Notes under the pieces: model-generated
Seen by the model: only the letters and a program-made list of their open reading frames with translations
What the model was told of the DNA's origin: nothing
The model's database searches: none
Shown here: piece after piece, positions 8,857 to 20,174 of the stretch
Layout of the letters: each line of letters starts with the position of its first letter
Numbering within the stretch: position 1 is the first letter of the stretch
Program-made: the position numbers and the translations under genes
NCBI GenBank assembly: GCA_024235135.1
Contig: JACKMZ010000003.1
Coordinates: forward strand, 62,001-126,000
Direction of reading: 5' to 3'
DNA from: Gammaproteobacteria bacterium
Lineage (GTDB): Bacteria > Pseudomonadota > Gammaproteobacteria > Competibacterales > Competibacteraceae
DNA length: 64,000 nt

Positions 8857-10308
8857 GTGAATCCATGCGTTATCGTCTTTGCTGTCGTGCTCGCCTGGGT
8901 ATTGCCCGTCGGGCCGGTATGGGCCGATCCCCTCGCGTCCTGGAACGATACCTCGCCGAAAAAAGCCGTGATCGAGTTCGTCGAGCGAGTGACGAAAGCG
9001 GAGTCTGCCGACTACGTGCCCGAGCCGGAACGCATCGCGGTATTCGATAACGACGGCACGTTGTGGCCGGAGAATCCCGTTCCAACGCAGATCGCCTTCG
9101 CGGTGGACGAACTCAAAAGCCTCGTGCAATTCCACCCGGAATGGAATGACGACGCTTACGTACAGGCCGCGCTGGATGGTGACACGGCGACGCTGCTGGC
9201 CAATCATGAAACGGGTCTATTGCGGGTTATCAGTCTGACTCACGCCGGGATGAGCACCGACGAATTCCGTCTGCGCGTTCAGGGCTGGCTGGCGACCGCG
9301 AAACATCCCCGTTTCGGTAGACCTTACACCGACGTCGTTTATCAGCCGATGTTGGAGTTGCTCGCTTATCTGCGCGCGAATGGCTTCAAGACCTACATCG
9401 TTTCCGGCGGCGGCGCGGATTTCATGCGTGTCTGGAGCGAACCGACTTACGCTATTCCACCCGAACAGGTGATCGGTTCGACGGCCCAGACCCGCTTCGA
9501 ATGGCGTTCCGACTATCCGGTCCTGATCAAGACCGTGGATAATATTTTCGTCGATGACAAGGCGGGTAAGCCTGTTGCCATCCACCAATATATCGGTCGT
9601 CGTCCTATCGCCTGTTTCGGTAACAGTGACGGCGATCAGGCCATGCTGGAATACACGACGATAGGCAATCCGCGGCCGAGTTTTGGACTCCTTGTGCATC
9701 ATACCGACGCCGAGCGCGAATATGCCTACGATGCCGAACCTCAAAGCAGCGGCAAGCTGGTGGATGCGCTAATCGAAGCGCAAAAGCGAGGTTGGACCGT
9801 GGTCAGCATGAGGGACGATTGGAAACGCATCTGGCCGGACAGCCCCGCCCCGCTGAAGGCGCTGGCGGCCGTGCCTGAATTGCCGCCAGAGCCGCCGCCG
9901 CCACCGCCGCCACCGCCGCCCACCCTGTTCGACAACGCCTGGGTGGTGGAAGACATCAATGGGCGGGGCGTGGTGGAACGGGCGCCAACGTATATCCGCT
10001 TTGAAGAAGACGGCCGGGTGACTGGCGACACCGGCTGCAACCCGTTCAACGGCAGTGCCGTCGTGAAGGAAAATACATTGAAGATCGGTCCCCTGGCGAC
10101 CACGCGCCGGGCTTGCAAACCGGCGATCTTGAAACATGAGATCAGGTTTCTCGATGCGATCGCGAAAATCCATGGTTTCGCATTCGACAAAGAGGGAACT
10201 TTGCGGTTGGTGAACTCGGCCGGAACCGCTTTGCTGCGTTTGTCACCCTTGCTCGAAGTACCGGCCAACGCGCCGCCGTTTACTGCTCCGGGAAATCCCA
10301 GCCCATGA
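8857..10308 (+). CDS. Exported HAD-family phosphatase fused to a META (HslJ-like) domain
   Basis: A 483-residue protein. A signal peptide (residues 1 to about 23, ending VWAD) suggests periplasmic location. The HAD phosphatase core has motif I FDNDGT (D64, D66), motif II YIVSGGG, and motif IV VDDKAG plus GNSDGDQAM near residue 255, resembling phosphoserine-phosphatase-like exported HAD enzymes. A run of about ten prolines (residues 345-355) links to a C-terminal META/DUF306 domain with the TGCNPFNGS motif and conserved W and C. I chose GTG 8857, which has an AAGGAG site 9 bp upstream. Substrate unknown. Confidence 0.8.
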   Translation: MNPCVIVFAVVLAWVLPVGPVWADPLASWNDTSPKKAVIEFVERVTKAESADYVPEPERIAVFDNDGTLWPENPVPTQIAFAVDELKSLVQFHPEWNDDAYVQAALDGDTATLLANHETGLLRVISLTHAGMSTDEFRLRVQGWLATAKHPRFGRPYTDVVYQPMLELLAYLRANGFKTYIVSGGGADFMRVWSEPTYAIPPEQVIGSTAQTRFEWRSDYPVLIKTVDNIFVDDKAGKPVAIHQYIGRRPIACFGNSDGDQAMLEYTTIGNPRPSFGLLVHHTDAEREYAYDAEPQSSGKLVDALIEAQKRGWTVVSMRDDWKRIWPDSPAPLKALAAVPELPPEPPPPPPPPPPTLFDNAWVVEDINGRGVVERAPTYIRFEEDGRVTGDTGCNPFNGSAVVKENTLKIGPLATTRRACKPAILKHEIRFLDAIAKIHGFAFDKEGTLRLVNSAGTALLRLSPLLEVPANAPPFTAPGNPSP

Positions 10309-10377
10309 TGTTGGCGAGAGCCCGTTTCACAAGAACCATGATGTGCATTTCAACGGTTTAACGACGAGGAGACACCG

Positions 10378-11172
10378 ATGTTGAAAAAGAAAAACGTGCG
10401 AATGGCTGTGGTGGCAGCGGCCTTGTGCGGTCCGTGGCTGTTGGCCGGCGCGCAGGAGCCCGCTAAGGAAGAAGCGGCTAAGCCGGTAAAGGAGGCGCCC
10501 GCCATGGAGGCGCTGGAGAAGATGGGGGCTTATCTGCGCACGCTGAAGACTTTCGAATTAAGCGCCTATTCGACCATCGACAAGGTATTGCCGACTGGTC
10601 AGAACGTTCAGTTGGACGGCACGGTCAAGTATACCGCGGAGGTTCCCGACAAACTGCTTGTAGACGTCAATTCGGACCGCAAACACCGCCAGTATTTCTA
10701 TGACGGCAAAACGGTCACCGTGTATGCCCCGCGCATGAAATATTACGCGGTGTTCGATGCGCCGCCGACGATCCGCGAAACCATTGAAAAGGCGGAAGCG
10801 GAATACGACATTCAGCTTCCCTTGGTCGACCTGTTCTACTGGGGAACCAAGGAGGACTCCTCCGCCGACATCGTCGGCGCCGTCGACATCGGCCCGTCGA
10901 CGATCAATGGGGAGGAGTGCGAACAATTCGCCTATCGGCAAGAGGGCGTCGATTGGCAGCTGTGGGTGCGGGCGGGCGATAAGCCTTTGCCTTGTAAATT
11001 GGTCATTACCACGACCAGTGAGGAAAGTCAGCCGCAATACTCGGCGGTCATGTCCTGGAATCTCGAACCGAAACTGGATGCTTCGACCTTTACCTTCAAG
11101 CCAGCCGAGGACGTGCACAAGATCGTGATTCGGAAAGCGACGGAACCCTCTGAAACAGCAACCAAACAGTAA
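10378..11172 (+). CDS. Exported DUF2092-family protein
   Basis: A 264-residue protein with a signal peptide (about residues 1-25, ending AGAQ). The body fits the DUF2092 family of predicted periplasmic proteins with a LolA/LolB-like fold: the segments TFELSAYSTIDKVLPTGQ, YDGKTVTVYAPRMKYYAV and WQLWVRAGDKPLPCKL recur in that family. Function is unknown; the fold suggests binding of a hydrophobic ligand. An AAGGAG site separates it by 11 bp from the next exported gene, so the two are likely cotranscribed. Confidence 0.75.
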   Translation: MLKKKNVRMAVVAAALCGPWLLAGAQEPAKEEAAKPVKEAPAMEALEKMGAYLRTLKTFELSAYSTIDKVLPTGQNVQLDGTVKYTAEVPDKLLVDVNSDRKHRQYFYDGKTVTVYAPRMKYYAVFDAPPTIRETIEKAEAEYDIQLPLVDLFYWGTKEDSSADIVGAVDIGPSTINGEECEQFAYRQEGVDWQLWVRAGDKPLPCKLVITTTSEESQPQYSAVMSWNLEPKLDASTFTFKPAEDVHKIVIRKATEPSETATKQ

Positions 11173-11183
11173 GGAGAATCCCC

Positions 11184-11714
11184 ATGACAATGAGCTTTCT
11201 TCGTAAATCGGCGGTGTTCGTCGCGTCTTTCGCGGTCCTGACGGTCATCACCTGGAGTTTTCCCGATTCCAGCGAAGCCCGCGGCTTTGGGGGCGGTGGC
11301 TTCCACGGGGGTGGGGGCGCCCGCATGTCGGTGGGCGGCGGTGGCCGCGATTTCAATGCCAACCGTAACTTCAATGCCAACCGTAACTTCAATGGTGACC
11401 GCAACGTAAACCGCAACGTAAACCGCAACGTTGACCGCAATTTCAACGTCGATGTTGACCATGGCGGTTACTACCATGGCGGTTATGGCGGTTACTACGG
11501 AGGCTATCGTTACCCAGTCGGCGCGGCGGTGGGCGTTGCGGCCGCAACCGCGATTACGGCGGCCGCAATCGGTTCAATCGTCTACTCGTTGCCGCCCGCT
11601 TGTTCGCAGGTGATCGTCGGCGGCATCGCCTATCAGCAATGCGGTAGTTCCTGGTACCAGCCGCAGTATTATGGAAGTCAGATCAGTTACGTGGTGGTCA
11701 ATCCGCCGCGTTAG
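11184..11714 (+). CDS. Small exported Gly/Asn-repeat protein
   Basis: A 176-residue protein, partner of the DUF2092 gene just upstream. A signal peptide covers about residues 1-33. A glycine-rich stretch is followed by short repeats of the type N-x-N-R-N-F/V (about residues 55-90), then a Gly-Tyr stretch, a hydrophobic Ala-rich segment that may insert in a membrane, and a C-terminal part with two cysteines (CSQVIVGGIAYQQCG). Similar proteins are often found beside DUF2092. No enzyme motif is visible. Confidence 0.7.
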   Translation: MTMSFLRKSAVFVASFAVLTVITWSFPDSSEARGFGGGGFHGGGGARMSVGGGGRDFNANRNFNANRNFNGDRNVNRNVNRNVDRNFNVDVDHGGYYHGGYGGYYGGYRYPVGAAVGVAAATAITAAAIGSIVYSLPPACSQVIVGGIAYQQCGSSWYQPQYYGSQISYVVVNPPR

Positions 11715-11729
11715 ACCCGGAGTTTAAAG

Positions 11730-11765
11730 GCGCGGGGCGGAGTACCGCCGGTCTTCGCCCCGCGC
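11730..11765 (+). terminator. Hairpin after the DUF2092 gene pair
   Basis: A perfect 10-bp stem (GCGCGGGGCG at 11730-11739 with CGCCCCGCGC at 11756-11765) and a 16-nt loop lie 15 bp after the stop. No T-run follows, so intrinsic termination is uncertain; it may protect the 3' end. Confidence 0.4.
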
Positions 11766-11831
11766 TCGTCCGACGCCTCATCCCCAGCCGCAGGGAAACC
11801 CTCCCCTTCTTCTCCTAAGCCGCGAGTAAGT

Positions 11832-11837
11832 TATACT
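11832..11837 (+). promoter_or_regulatory. Possible -10 element upstream of valS
   Basis: TATACT lies 56 bp before the valS start. The -35 region 17 bp upstream has no good match, so this is a weak proposal. Confidence 0.25.
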
Positions 11838-11892
11838 CTGTGGCTTCATACGCCCTTGGGCGTTAGCCCCAGTCAACAGAAACGACAGCAGG

Positions 11893-14658
<2,766 letters not shown>

Positions 14659-14747
14659 CGATCGCCGCCGTGAGGAGGCCGCCGGCTTCCCTTGGCGTTC
14701 ATTCACGTTCACGACTCACAAAATCCCTGTCAAGCGGAGGATAGGCT

Positions 14748-15839
14748 TTGGACGAACAAAACCCTCTTACCCGTACCACTAAATCACTGGCCGAGAAATC
14801 CCGTGATGGCGTGGGCCGGCTTGTACACCTTTATCACCCGCGTACCTGGAAGGAGAAGGGCTTGATATGGACGATCGGTCTTGCCCTGGCGACCTATGCC
14901 GTGGTCGTGTTGGTGCTGGGCGTACTTTGGTCGCGTGAGCCGGATTTTTTCGATGTGCGGCAAGTCGCTTTGGAAAAAGCGGGCAACGATGAGAGCAAAC
15001 TGGTGCCCGGCTTTATCACGACCGCCACCGTGATCAATACCGCCGAGACCTTGTTGTACAAGCCAGGGGGCTATCTGAGTAACGACATTATGCCTCCGGG
15101 TGTTTATCTGGATAACATGCCCAACTGGGAGTTCGGCGTGCTGTTGGAACTGCGCGATGCGACCCAGGCGTTGCGCAACGATTTCAGTCGTTCCCAGACC
15201 CAATCCGTGGAAGACAAGGACTTGGCCATAGCCCAGCCGCAGTTCAACTACGATTCGGATTCCTGGATCTTGCCGTCCACCGAGTCGGAGTACAAAAAAG
15301 GCATCAAGGCGCTGTACAGCTATCTTGGACGGCTGGCCGATGAGAAGGCGCATGATGGCCAGTTCTTTACGCGCGCGGACAATCTCCGCGAATTTCTGTC
15401 GGTAGTCGATAAACGTCTGGGTAGCTTGGCTCAACGCTTGGGCGCCAGCGTCGGTCAGGTGCGCTTCAACATCGATCTGGCTGGCGATCCCAACGCGCAG
15501 CAGTCGACGCCGACCCCCGGCCAGCAACTGATACAAACGCCTTGGCTGCAGATCGACGATAACTTCTACGAAGCACGCGGTTACACCTGGGCCTTGCTGC
15601 ATACGCTGAAAGCCATTGAAGTGGATTTTCGCGGCGTGTTGCAGGACAAGAACGCCGAAGTATCCTTGCGGCAAATCATCCGCGAACTGGAAAGCGCCAA
15701 CGATCCGATGTGGAGTCCCATGGTCCTGAACGGCACCGGCTTCGGTCCGTTGGCCAATCATTCGCTGGTGATGGCGTCCTATATCTCGCGGGCCAACGCG
15801 GCGGTGGGCGATTTACGCGAGTTGTTGCAACAGGGCTAA
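14748..15839 (+). CDS. DUF2333 family inner-membrane protein
   Basis: A 363-residue protein starting at TTG 14748 after a GGAGGAT site. One N-terminal membrane helix (GLIWTIGLALATYAVVVLVLGVLW) is followed by a long soluble region, presumably periplasmic. Segments such as PGGYLSNDIMPPGVYLDNMPNWEFGVL and the C-terminal NHSLVMASYISRANAAVGDLR are typical of DUF2333, a gammaproteobacterial family of unknown function. Confidence 0.8.
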   Translation: MDEQNPLTRTTKSLAEKSRDGVGRLVHLYHPRTWKEKGLIWTIGLALATYAVVVLVLGVLWSREPDFFDVRQVALEKAGNDESKLVPGFITTATVINTAETLLYKPGGYLSNDIMPPGVYLDNMPNWEFGVLLELRDATQALRNDFSRSQTQSVEDKDLAIAQPQFNYDSDSWILPSTESEYKKGIKALYSYLGRLADEKAHDGQFFTRADNLREFLSVVDKRLGSLAQRLGASVGQVRFNIDLAGDPNAQQSTPTPGQQLIQTPWLQIDDNFYEARGYTWALLHTLKAIEVDFRGVLQDKNAEVSLRQIIRELESANDPMWSPMVLNGTGFGPLANHSLVMASYISRANAAVGDLRELLQQG

Positions 15840-15869
15840 ATCGGCCAGGGCTATAGAAGAAGGCGGATC

Positions 15870-16613
15870 GTGGCGAATTTCAGAACGCATCTTATGGGCG
15901 CCGCGGCGGCCAGTGGACTGGCCGCCATTGGCGTTGCCATGACCGGATTGGCGACCAACGAAGCGGTGGTCGGGTTTTTCTCCCTGGGCGTCATGGGGGG
16001 ATTGTTGCCGGATATCGATTCGGACAATTCCATACCGATACGCATGGCCTTCGACGTCGTCGCGGTGATCGCCGGATTCATGGCGGTGTTCGCGTTCGCC
16101 GATCGCTATTCGCTGGTGGAGCTGTTCATTATCTGGATATTCTGCTATCTCGGCATACGCTATGCCGTGTTCTACGTGTTCACGGCCCTGACCGTGCACC
16201 GTGGGGTCATCCACTCCATTCCGGCCGCCGCCTTTTTTGGGTTGATGGCCACCGCGCTTTCCCATCAAGTGTTCGGCGGCTCGCCGGTCACGGCCTGGAT
16301 ATGCGGGGTATTCGTAGCCTTCGGCTTTATCGTCCATCTGCTGTTGGACGAGTTTTACAGCGTCGATTTGCTCGGTCAGCAGCTTAAAAGCTCCTTTGGG
16401 ACGGCCTTTAATCTCGGCAGTTTCAATTACCCCTTTGCCACGGCCATTCTCTATGCGAGCGTGGTGGCGTTGTACCTGGCCTGCCCACCGCCGGACGCAT
16501 TCCTTAAGGTGATTTTCAGCGCCCATACCTATGGCCCCGTGGCTGACCGTCTGGTGCCGAGTGGAAACTGGTTTCATGGCCTGTTGGATGCGTTGCAGCC
16601 GCCGCCTATTTGA
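15870..16613 (+). CDS. YdjM-like membrane-bound metal-dependent hydrolase
   Basis: A 247-residue membrane protein starting at GTG 15870. The N-terminus FRTHLMGAAAASGLAAIG and the motif GGLLPDIDSDNS are hallmarks of the YdjM/DUF457 family (PF04307), predicted membrane metal hydrolases; H7, D and D residues would bind metal. A later HRGVIHS motif and about six membrane helices support this. Family members include LexA-regulated YdjM; physiological substrate unknown. Confidence 0.75.
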   Translation: MANFRTHLMGAAAASGLAAIGVAMTGLATNEAVVGFFSLGVMGGLLPDIDSDNSIPIRMAFDVVAVIAGFMAVFAFADRYSLVELFIIWIFCYLGIRYAVFYVFTALTVHRGVIHSIPAAAFFGLMATALSHQVFGGSPVTAWICGVFVAFGFIVHLLLDEFYSVDLLGQQLKSSFGTAFNLGSFNYPFATAILYASVVALYLACPPPDAFLKVIFSAHTYGPVADRLVPSGNWFHGLLDALQPPPI

Positions 16614-16747
16614 GATTTTTGCCGATTCCGCCGATGTGCGGCGGATTGACCCCGGTTATTTCCGCCATTTTTTACGGCGCCCGACGCGCTTCCTATCGTT
16701 GACGTTTTCATAACGTCGTTTCGGTCCTAGTTCATGGCTTAAATACG

Positions 16748-19156
16748 GTGGCTCGAAAACCCGCTAGCGGCATCAAACAGCCCAGTCAACCGACCCGCCG
16801 GCCGGAGATCTTCCAGCCGGCTTTTCGCATCGTCGCATTGTGCGGGATGGGGTTGCTCACGCTGTATTTCTGCTATGGCCTGCTAGTCACCGACGGTGCT
16901 GGCTTGGCGGGCATCGCCATGCGCTGGTTCGGTTATCCGTCCTTTTTGCTGCCGTTGACTTTCGGCTTATGGGGTTGGCGTTTGTTTTGGCGCGGCGAAC
17001 AAATGGAATTGGAATCGGAAATATTGAGCTTGCGGTTGATGGGACTACTGGCGGCCTTGGGCGGAGGTTGCGGACTGGCGGCGTTACATCTGGGGGTCAT
17101 TTCCAAAATCGGTGGCGCGGGCGGGTTCATCGGTGAAGCCTTGGGACCCGGCTTTATCCGGCTGCTTGCCAATTTGCTGGATTCCCCCGTCTTGCCGGGC
17201 AACTTATTTCTGGTCTTGTTGTTCGTGACCGGTTTCATGCTGGCCACGGGTTTTACCTTGTTGGCTTTGTTGGATGGGGTCGGCGCTGTCGCGCTGACGA
17301 TGGGTGGCGTATGCAAACGGGTACTGGCCTGGGGAGCGGGTTCGTCGCGAACGGCAAGGGACGATGCCGAACGGGAATGGGCGTTGACGGAACCGGAGCC
17401 TGAACTGGAAGCCGAGATTGTGGAACCATCGCCACCCCGCCGTAATCCTGAGAAATCGCCGGCAAAAGCATCCAGCCGGGCCAACAAGGCCAAGACCCGG
17501 ACCGCCAAGGCGGCGTTGCCGAAAAGGCGGGTGGCGCGGTCGCGGATCGAGCCGTCGATTGATCCGGAGGATGAGGAAAGCGGCCCGGCGTTTGATGAGA
17601 ACGATCCGGAACCGCTGTTTCAAGAGAACCTCGACGAACCGCTCGATGAGCCGGATGTCGTCGATAGCCCGGAACCGACGCCGGTCAAGCCCAGCGCGGC
17701 GCCTCGGAAACGTGTGAGAACCCGTGCGGAGCCGCCGGCTAAGCCGTCATCGGCGCCCGTACCGGCGCCCGCGCCCCGCATCGAAAAGACCTACAGCAGA
17801 CCGGTCAGTGCGCCATCCGTTATGACGGAAGCGAGAAATCAAAGTCTGCCGCCGCTGGAATTGATCGATCGACCGCAAAGCGAACGGGCGGATAACGCGC
17901 CGGAATCCTTGGAAAAGATGGCCCGTCTGGTGGAAATCCTGCTGCAACGGTTTGGTGTTCAAGCCAAGGTGGAAGGGGTGGAGTCCGGGCCCGTCATCAC
18001 CTGCTTCGAACTGGACCCGGCGCCGGGCGTCAAGGCCAGTCAAATTACCAATCTCTCCAAGGATCTGGCGCGGGGTTTGTCCGTGGCCAGCGTACGGGTG
18101 TTGGAAGTCATTCCCGGAAAGTCGGTCGTCGGCCTGGAAGTGCCCAATTCCCGGCGTGAGATCGTCTTTCTGGGTGAAATCATTAAATCCACGGTTTACC
18201 AGAAATCCAAGACCCCCCTCACCCTGGCGCTGGGTCTGGATAGTAGTGGCCGGCCGATAGTGGCCGATCTGGCTTCCATGCCGCATTTGCTGGTGGCGGG
18301 AACCACCGGTTCGGGCAAATCGGTGGCGATTAACGCCATGTTGCTCAGCATGTTGTACAAGGCCACGGCGCAGGAATTGCGTTTGATCATGGTCGATCCC
18401 AAGCTGCTGGAACTGCCGGTCTACGACGATATTCCGCATCTGTTGACCCCGGTGGTGACTGATATGCGCCAAGCGGCGAACGCCTTGAGCTGGTGCGTGG
18501 GCGAGATGGAACGGCGCTATCGCCTGATGGCGGCACTGAAGGTGCGCAACATCGGCGCCTTCAATCGCAAGATCGAGGACGCCCGCGCCGCGGGCCAGCC
18601 CTTGTCGGACCCGCTATGGGACATGATGCACGCGGAATTCCCCGGCGGCCCGCCGCCGGATCTGGAAATCCTGCCGTATATCGTCGTCGTCATCGACGAG
18701 TTGGCCGATATGATGATGGTGGTGGGGAAAAAGGTCGAAACCCTGATCGCCCGACTTGCCCAGAAAGCCCGCGCGGCGGGGATTCATCTCATTCTGGCCA
18801 CGCAAAGGCCCTCGGTGGATGTGATTACCGGGCTGATCAAGGCCAATATTCCCGGCCGTATTTCCTTCAAGGTGTCCTCTAAAGTCGATTCCCGAACGAT
18901 TCTCGATCAAATGGGCGCGGAACAACTGCTCGGTTACGGCGACATGCTGTATCTGCCGCCCGGAACCGGGTTTCCCGCGCGGGTGCATGGCGCGTTCGTG
19001 GACGATGACGAAATCAACCGCGTGGTGGAATTTCTGAAGGAAACCGGTGAACCGAATTATGTCGATGGCGTGGTGCGTTCCGAGGAGGACGAGGAATCCG
19101 AGGCGGAGAGCGAAACCGGCCGAGGTGGGAATCGCAACGACGATGAATTGTTTTGA
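16748..19156 (+). CDS. ftsK: DNA translocase FtsK, ending without the gamma domain
   Basis: An 802-residue divisome DNA pump. Four membrane helices occupy about residues 25-190, followed by a Pro/Glu-rich linker (about 200-370) and the RecA-like motor. Walker A GTTGSGKS is at residues 518-525, Walker B-type IVVVIDELADMMMV near 645, and ATQRPSVDVITGLIKANIPGRISF follows. The alpha-beta motor ends with DDEINRVVEFLKETGEPNYVDGV, and the protein then stops after an acidic tail (DDELF). The winged-helix gamma domain, normally about 65 residues that read KOPS and touch XerD, is not present in any frame downstream. Start is GTG 16748. Confidence 0.92.
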   Translation: MARKPASGIKQPSQPTRRPEIFQPAFRIVALCGMGLLTLYFCYGLLVTDGAGLAGIAMRWFGYPSFLLPLTFGLWGWRLFWRGEQMELESEILSLRLMGLLAALGGGCGLAALHLGVISKIGGAGGFIGEALGPGFIRLLANLLDSPVLPGNLFLVLLFVTGFMLATGFTLLALLDGVGAVALTMGGVCKRVLAWGAGSSRTARDDAEREWALTEPEPELEAEIVEPSPPRRNPEKSPAKASSRANKAKTRTAKAALPKRRVARSRIEPSIDPEDEESGPAFDENDPEPLFQENLDEPLDEPDVVDSPEPTPVKPSAAPRKRVRTRAEPPAKPSSAPVPAPAPRIEKTYSRPVSAPSVMTEARNQSLPPLELIDRPQSERADNAPESLEKMARLVEILLQRFGVQAKVEGVESGPVITCFELDPAPGVKASQITNLSKDLARGLSVASVRVLEVIPGKSVVGLEVPNSRREIVFLGEIIKSTVYQKSKTPLTLALGLDSSGRPIVADLASMPHLLVAGTTGSGKSVAINAMLLSMLYKATAQELRLIMVDPKLLELPVYDDIPHLLTPVVTDMRQAANALSWCVGEMERRYRLMAALKVRNIGAFNRKIEDARAAGQPLSDPLWDMMHAEFPGGPPPDLEILPYIVVVIDELADMMMVVGKKVETLIARLAQKARAAGIHLILATQRPSVDVITGLIKANIPGRISFKVSSKVDSRTILDQMGAEQLLGYGDMLYLPPGTGFPARVHGAFVDDDEINRVVEFLKETGEPNYVDGVVRSEEDEESEAESETGRGGNRNDDELF

Positions 19157-19162
19157 ACGGAA

Positions 19163-19210
19163 GGGGACGGAATGCGACGGAATGGTTCGCAAGCGCACAA
19201 TTCCGTCCCC
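19163..19210. repeat. Inverted repeat hairpin after ftsK
   Basis: GGGGACGGAAT (19163-19173) and ATTCCGTCCCC (19200-19210) form a perfect 11-bp stem; a GCG/CGC pair extends it with a small bulge. No T-run follows. It resembles REP/RAYT-type palindromes with GGGGACGGAAT ends and begins 7 bp after the shortened ftsK stop. Confidence 0.6.
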
Positions 19211-19288
19211 ACGGTTCAAGGGAGGCGCTACGCGCGCCCCCAGTGATTCCGATCGGCGTCTATGGCGCGGATACGGCTAGAACCCGTC

Positions 19289-20101
19289 CTAATTGGCGGA
19301 CGGGGTGAAAACTTCTTCCGTGGCGCGGGGATCTTCGGGAAGATAATGCCCGATCAATCGGTGCAAGGCTTCGGAGGTTCGGGGACCGGCCAGGCCGTCG
19401 ACCTTGATGAAAATTCCCGGTACGCGGTTCAGCGATCTTTGCAATTCCGTCACCCAGGGATCGGGTGAACCTTCTTCCGTATAGCGAAGCGTGGGTATGG
19501 TCTCTCGGTTGGCGTCGGGGAAGTCGATGTGTCCCTGTTCGGCCAGACGCCTAAGCAGCACCGCCGCCCCGCAATGGCCATAAACGGCGGTATCGCTCCA
19601 GGTGTCGTTGGTGATGTACTTACCCTTTTCGTAATGCGTGGAACCGCTCCATAAATAAGGAGAAAGCACTTCCGGATGATGCTGGCGGTAACCCCAGGTG
19701 CCGTATTCTTCCAGCTTGAACAAGGTGCCGGGAATGCTCCAGTCGTGCCATTGATCGAGAAAGCGCAGACGCAGGGCGTCACAGGCGCTTTCTTCCCAGG
19801 TAAAGGGAGGGTCGCCGTCCTTGGGCCGTCCGTCCGGCATATGCCGGGTGCGTTCGGTGAGCGGATCGCCATTATGCAAATGGCAGGAAAAATCCCGCTG
19901 TCGTTCCACCGCGTGTAAGGCGGCGACTACGAACCAGGGCATACCTAGTTCCTTGGCCACGGCTTGATAACGATCCCGATCCGCGACCATCGCGCTGATC
20001 AGCGTTTCGATTTCCTCCGACCGATCGTCACGGGGTACGCAAGTGGAAAACAACTGACGGTAATCGGCTTGCAACTCGTCGGTGAGTGTCATTCTGGTCA
20101 T
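19289..20101 (-). CDS. Putative murein hydrolase with peptidoglycan-binding domain
   Basis: About 270 residues from ATG 20101; GTG 20159-20161 in the same frame would add 20 residues. The central part carries ALHAVERQRDFSCHLHNGDPL and a YRQHHPEVLSPYLWSGSTHYEKGKY block, found in lysozyme-like proteins of bacteria and phages; E in AVERQ is a candidate acid. The C-terminal 60 residues fit a peptidoglycan-binding repeat (ELQRSLNRVPGIFIKVDGLAGPRTSEAL). No signal peptide is seen. It follows prfC on the same strand by at most 73 bp and may be read through from it. Catalytic function is inferred. Confidence 0.6.
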   Translation of the reverse strand: MTRMTLTDELQADYRQLFSTCVPRDDRSEEIETLISAMVADRDRYQAVAKELGMPWFVVAALHAVERQRDFSCHLHNGDPLTERTRHMPDGRPKDGDPPFTWEESACDALRLRFLDQWHDWSIPGTLFKLEEYGTWGYRQHHPEVLSPYLWSGSTHYEKGKYITNDTWSDTAVYGHCGAAVLLRRLAEQGHIDFPDANRETIPTLRYTEEGSPDPWVTELQRSLNRVPGIFIKVDGLAGPRTSEALHRLIGHYLPEDPRATEEVFTPSAN

Positions 20102-20174
20102 GGCATCTCGGCTCTTGTTGTGGTTTCCGACAAGGATAAACGGCGGTGGCGTTTTTGACACCCGTGGATTGCGC

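Noticed and set aside
11855..11880. GGGCGTTAGCCC before valS as an attC core
   Set aside because: It lacks paired long arms and sits in a core-gene leader far from the cassette region.
19289..20101. Lysozyme-like gene as evidence of a prophage
   Set aside because: No capsid, tail, portal or integrase genes are nearby, and core genes flank it on both sides.
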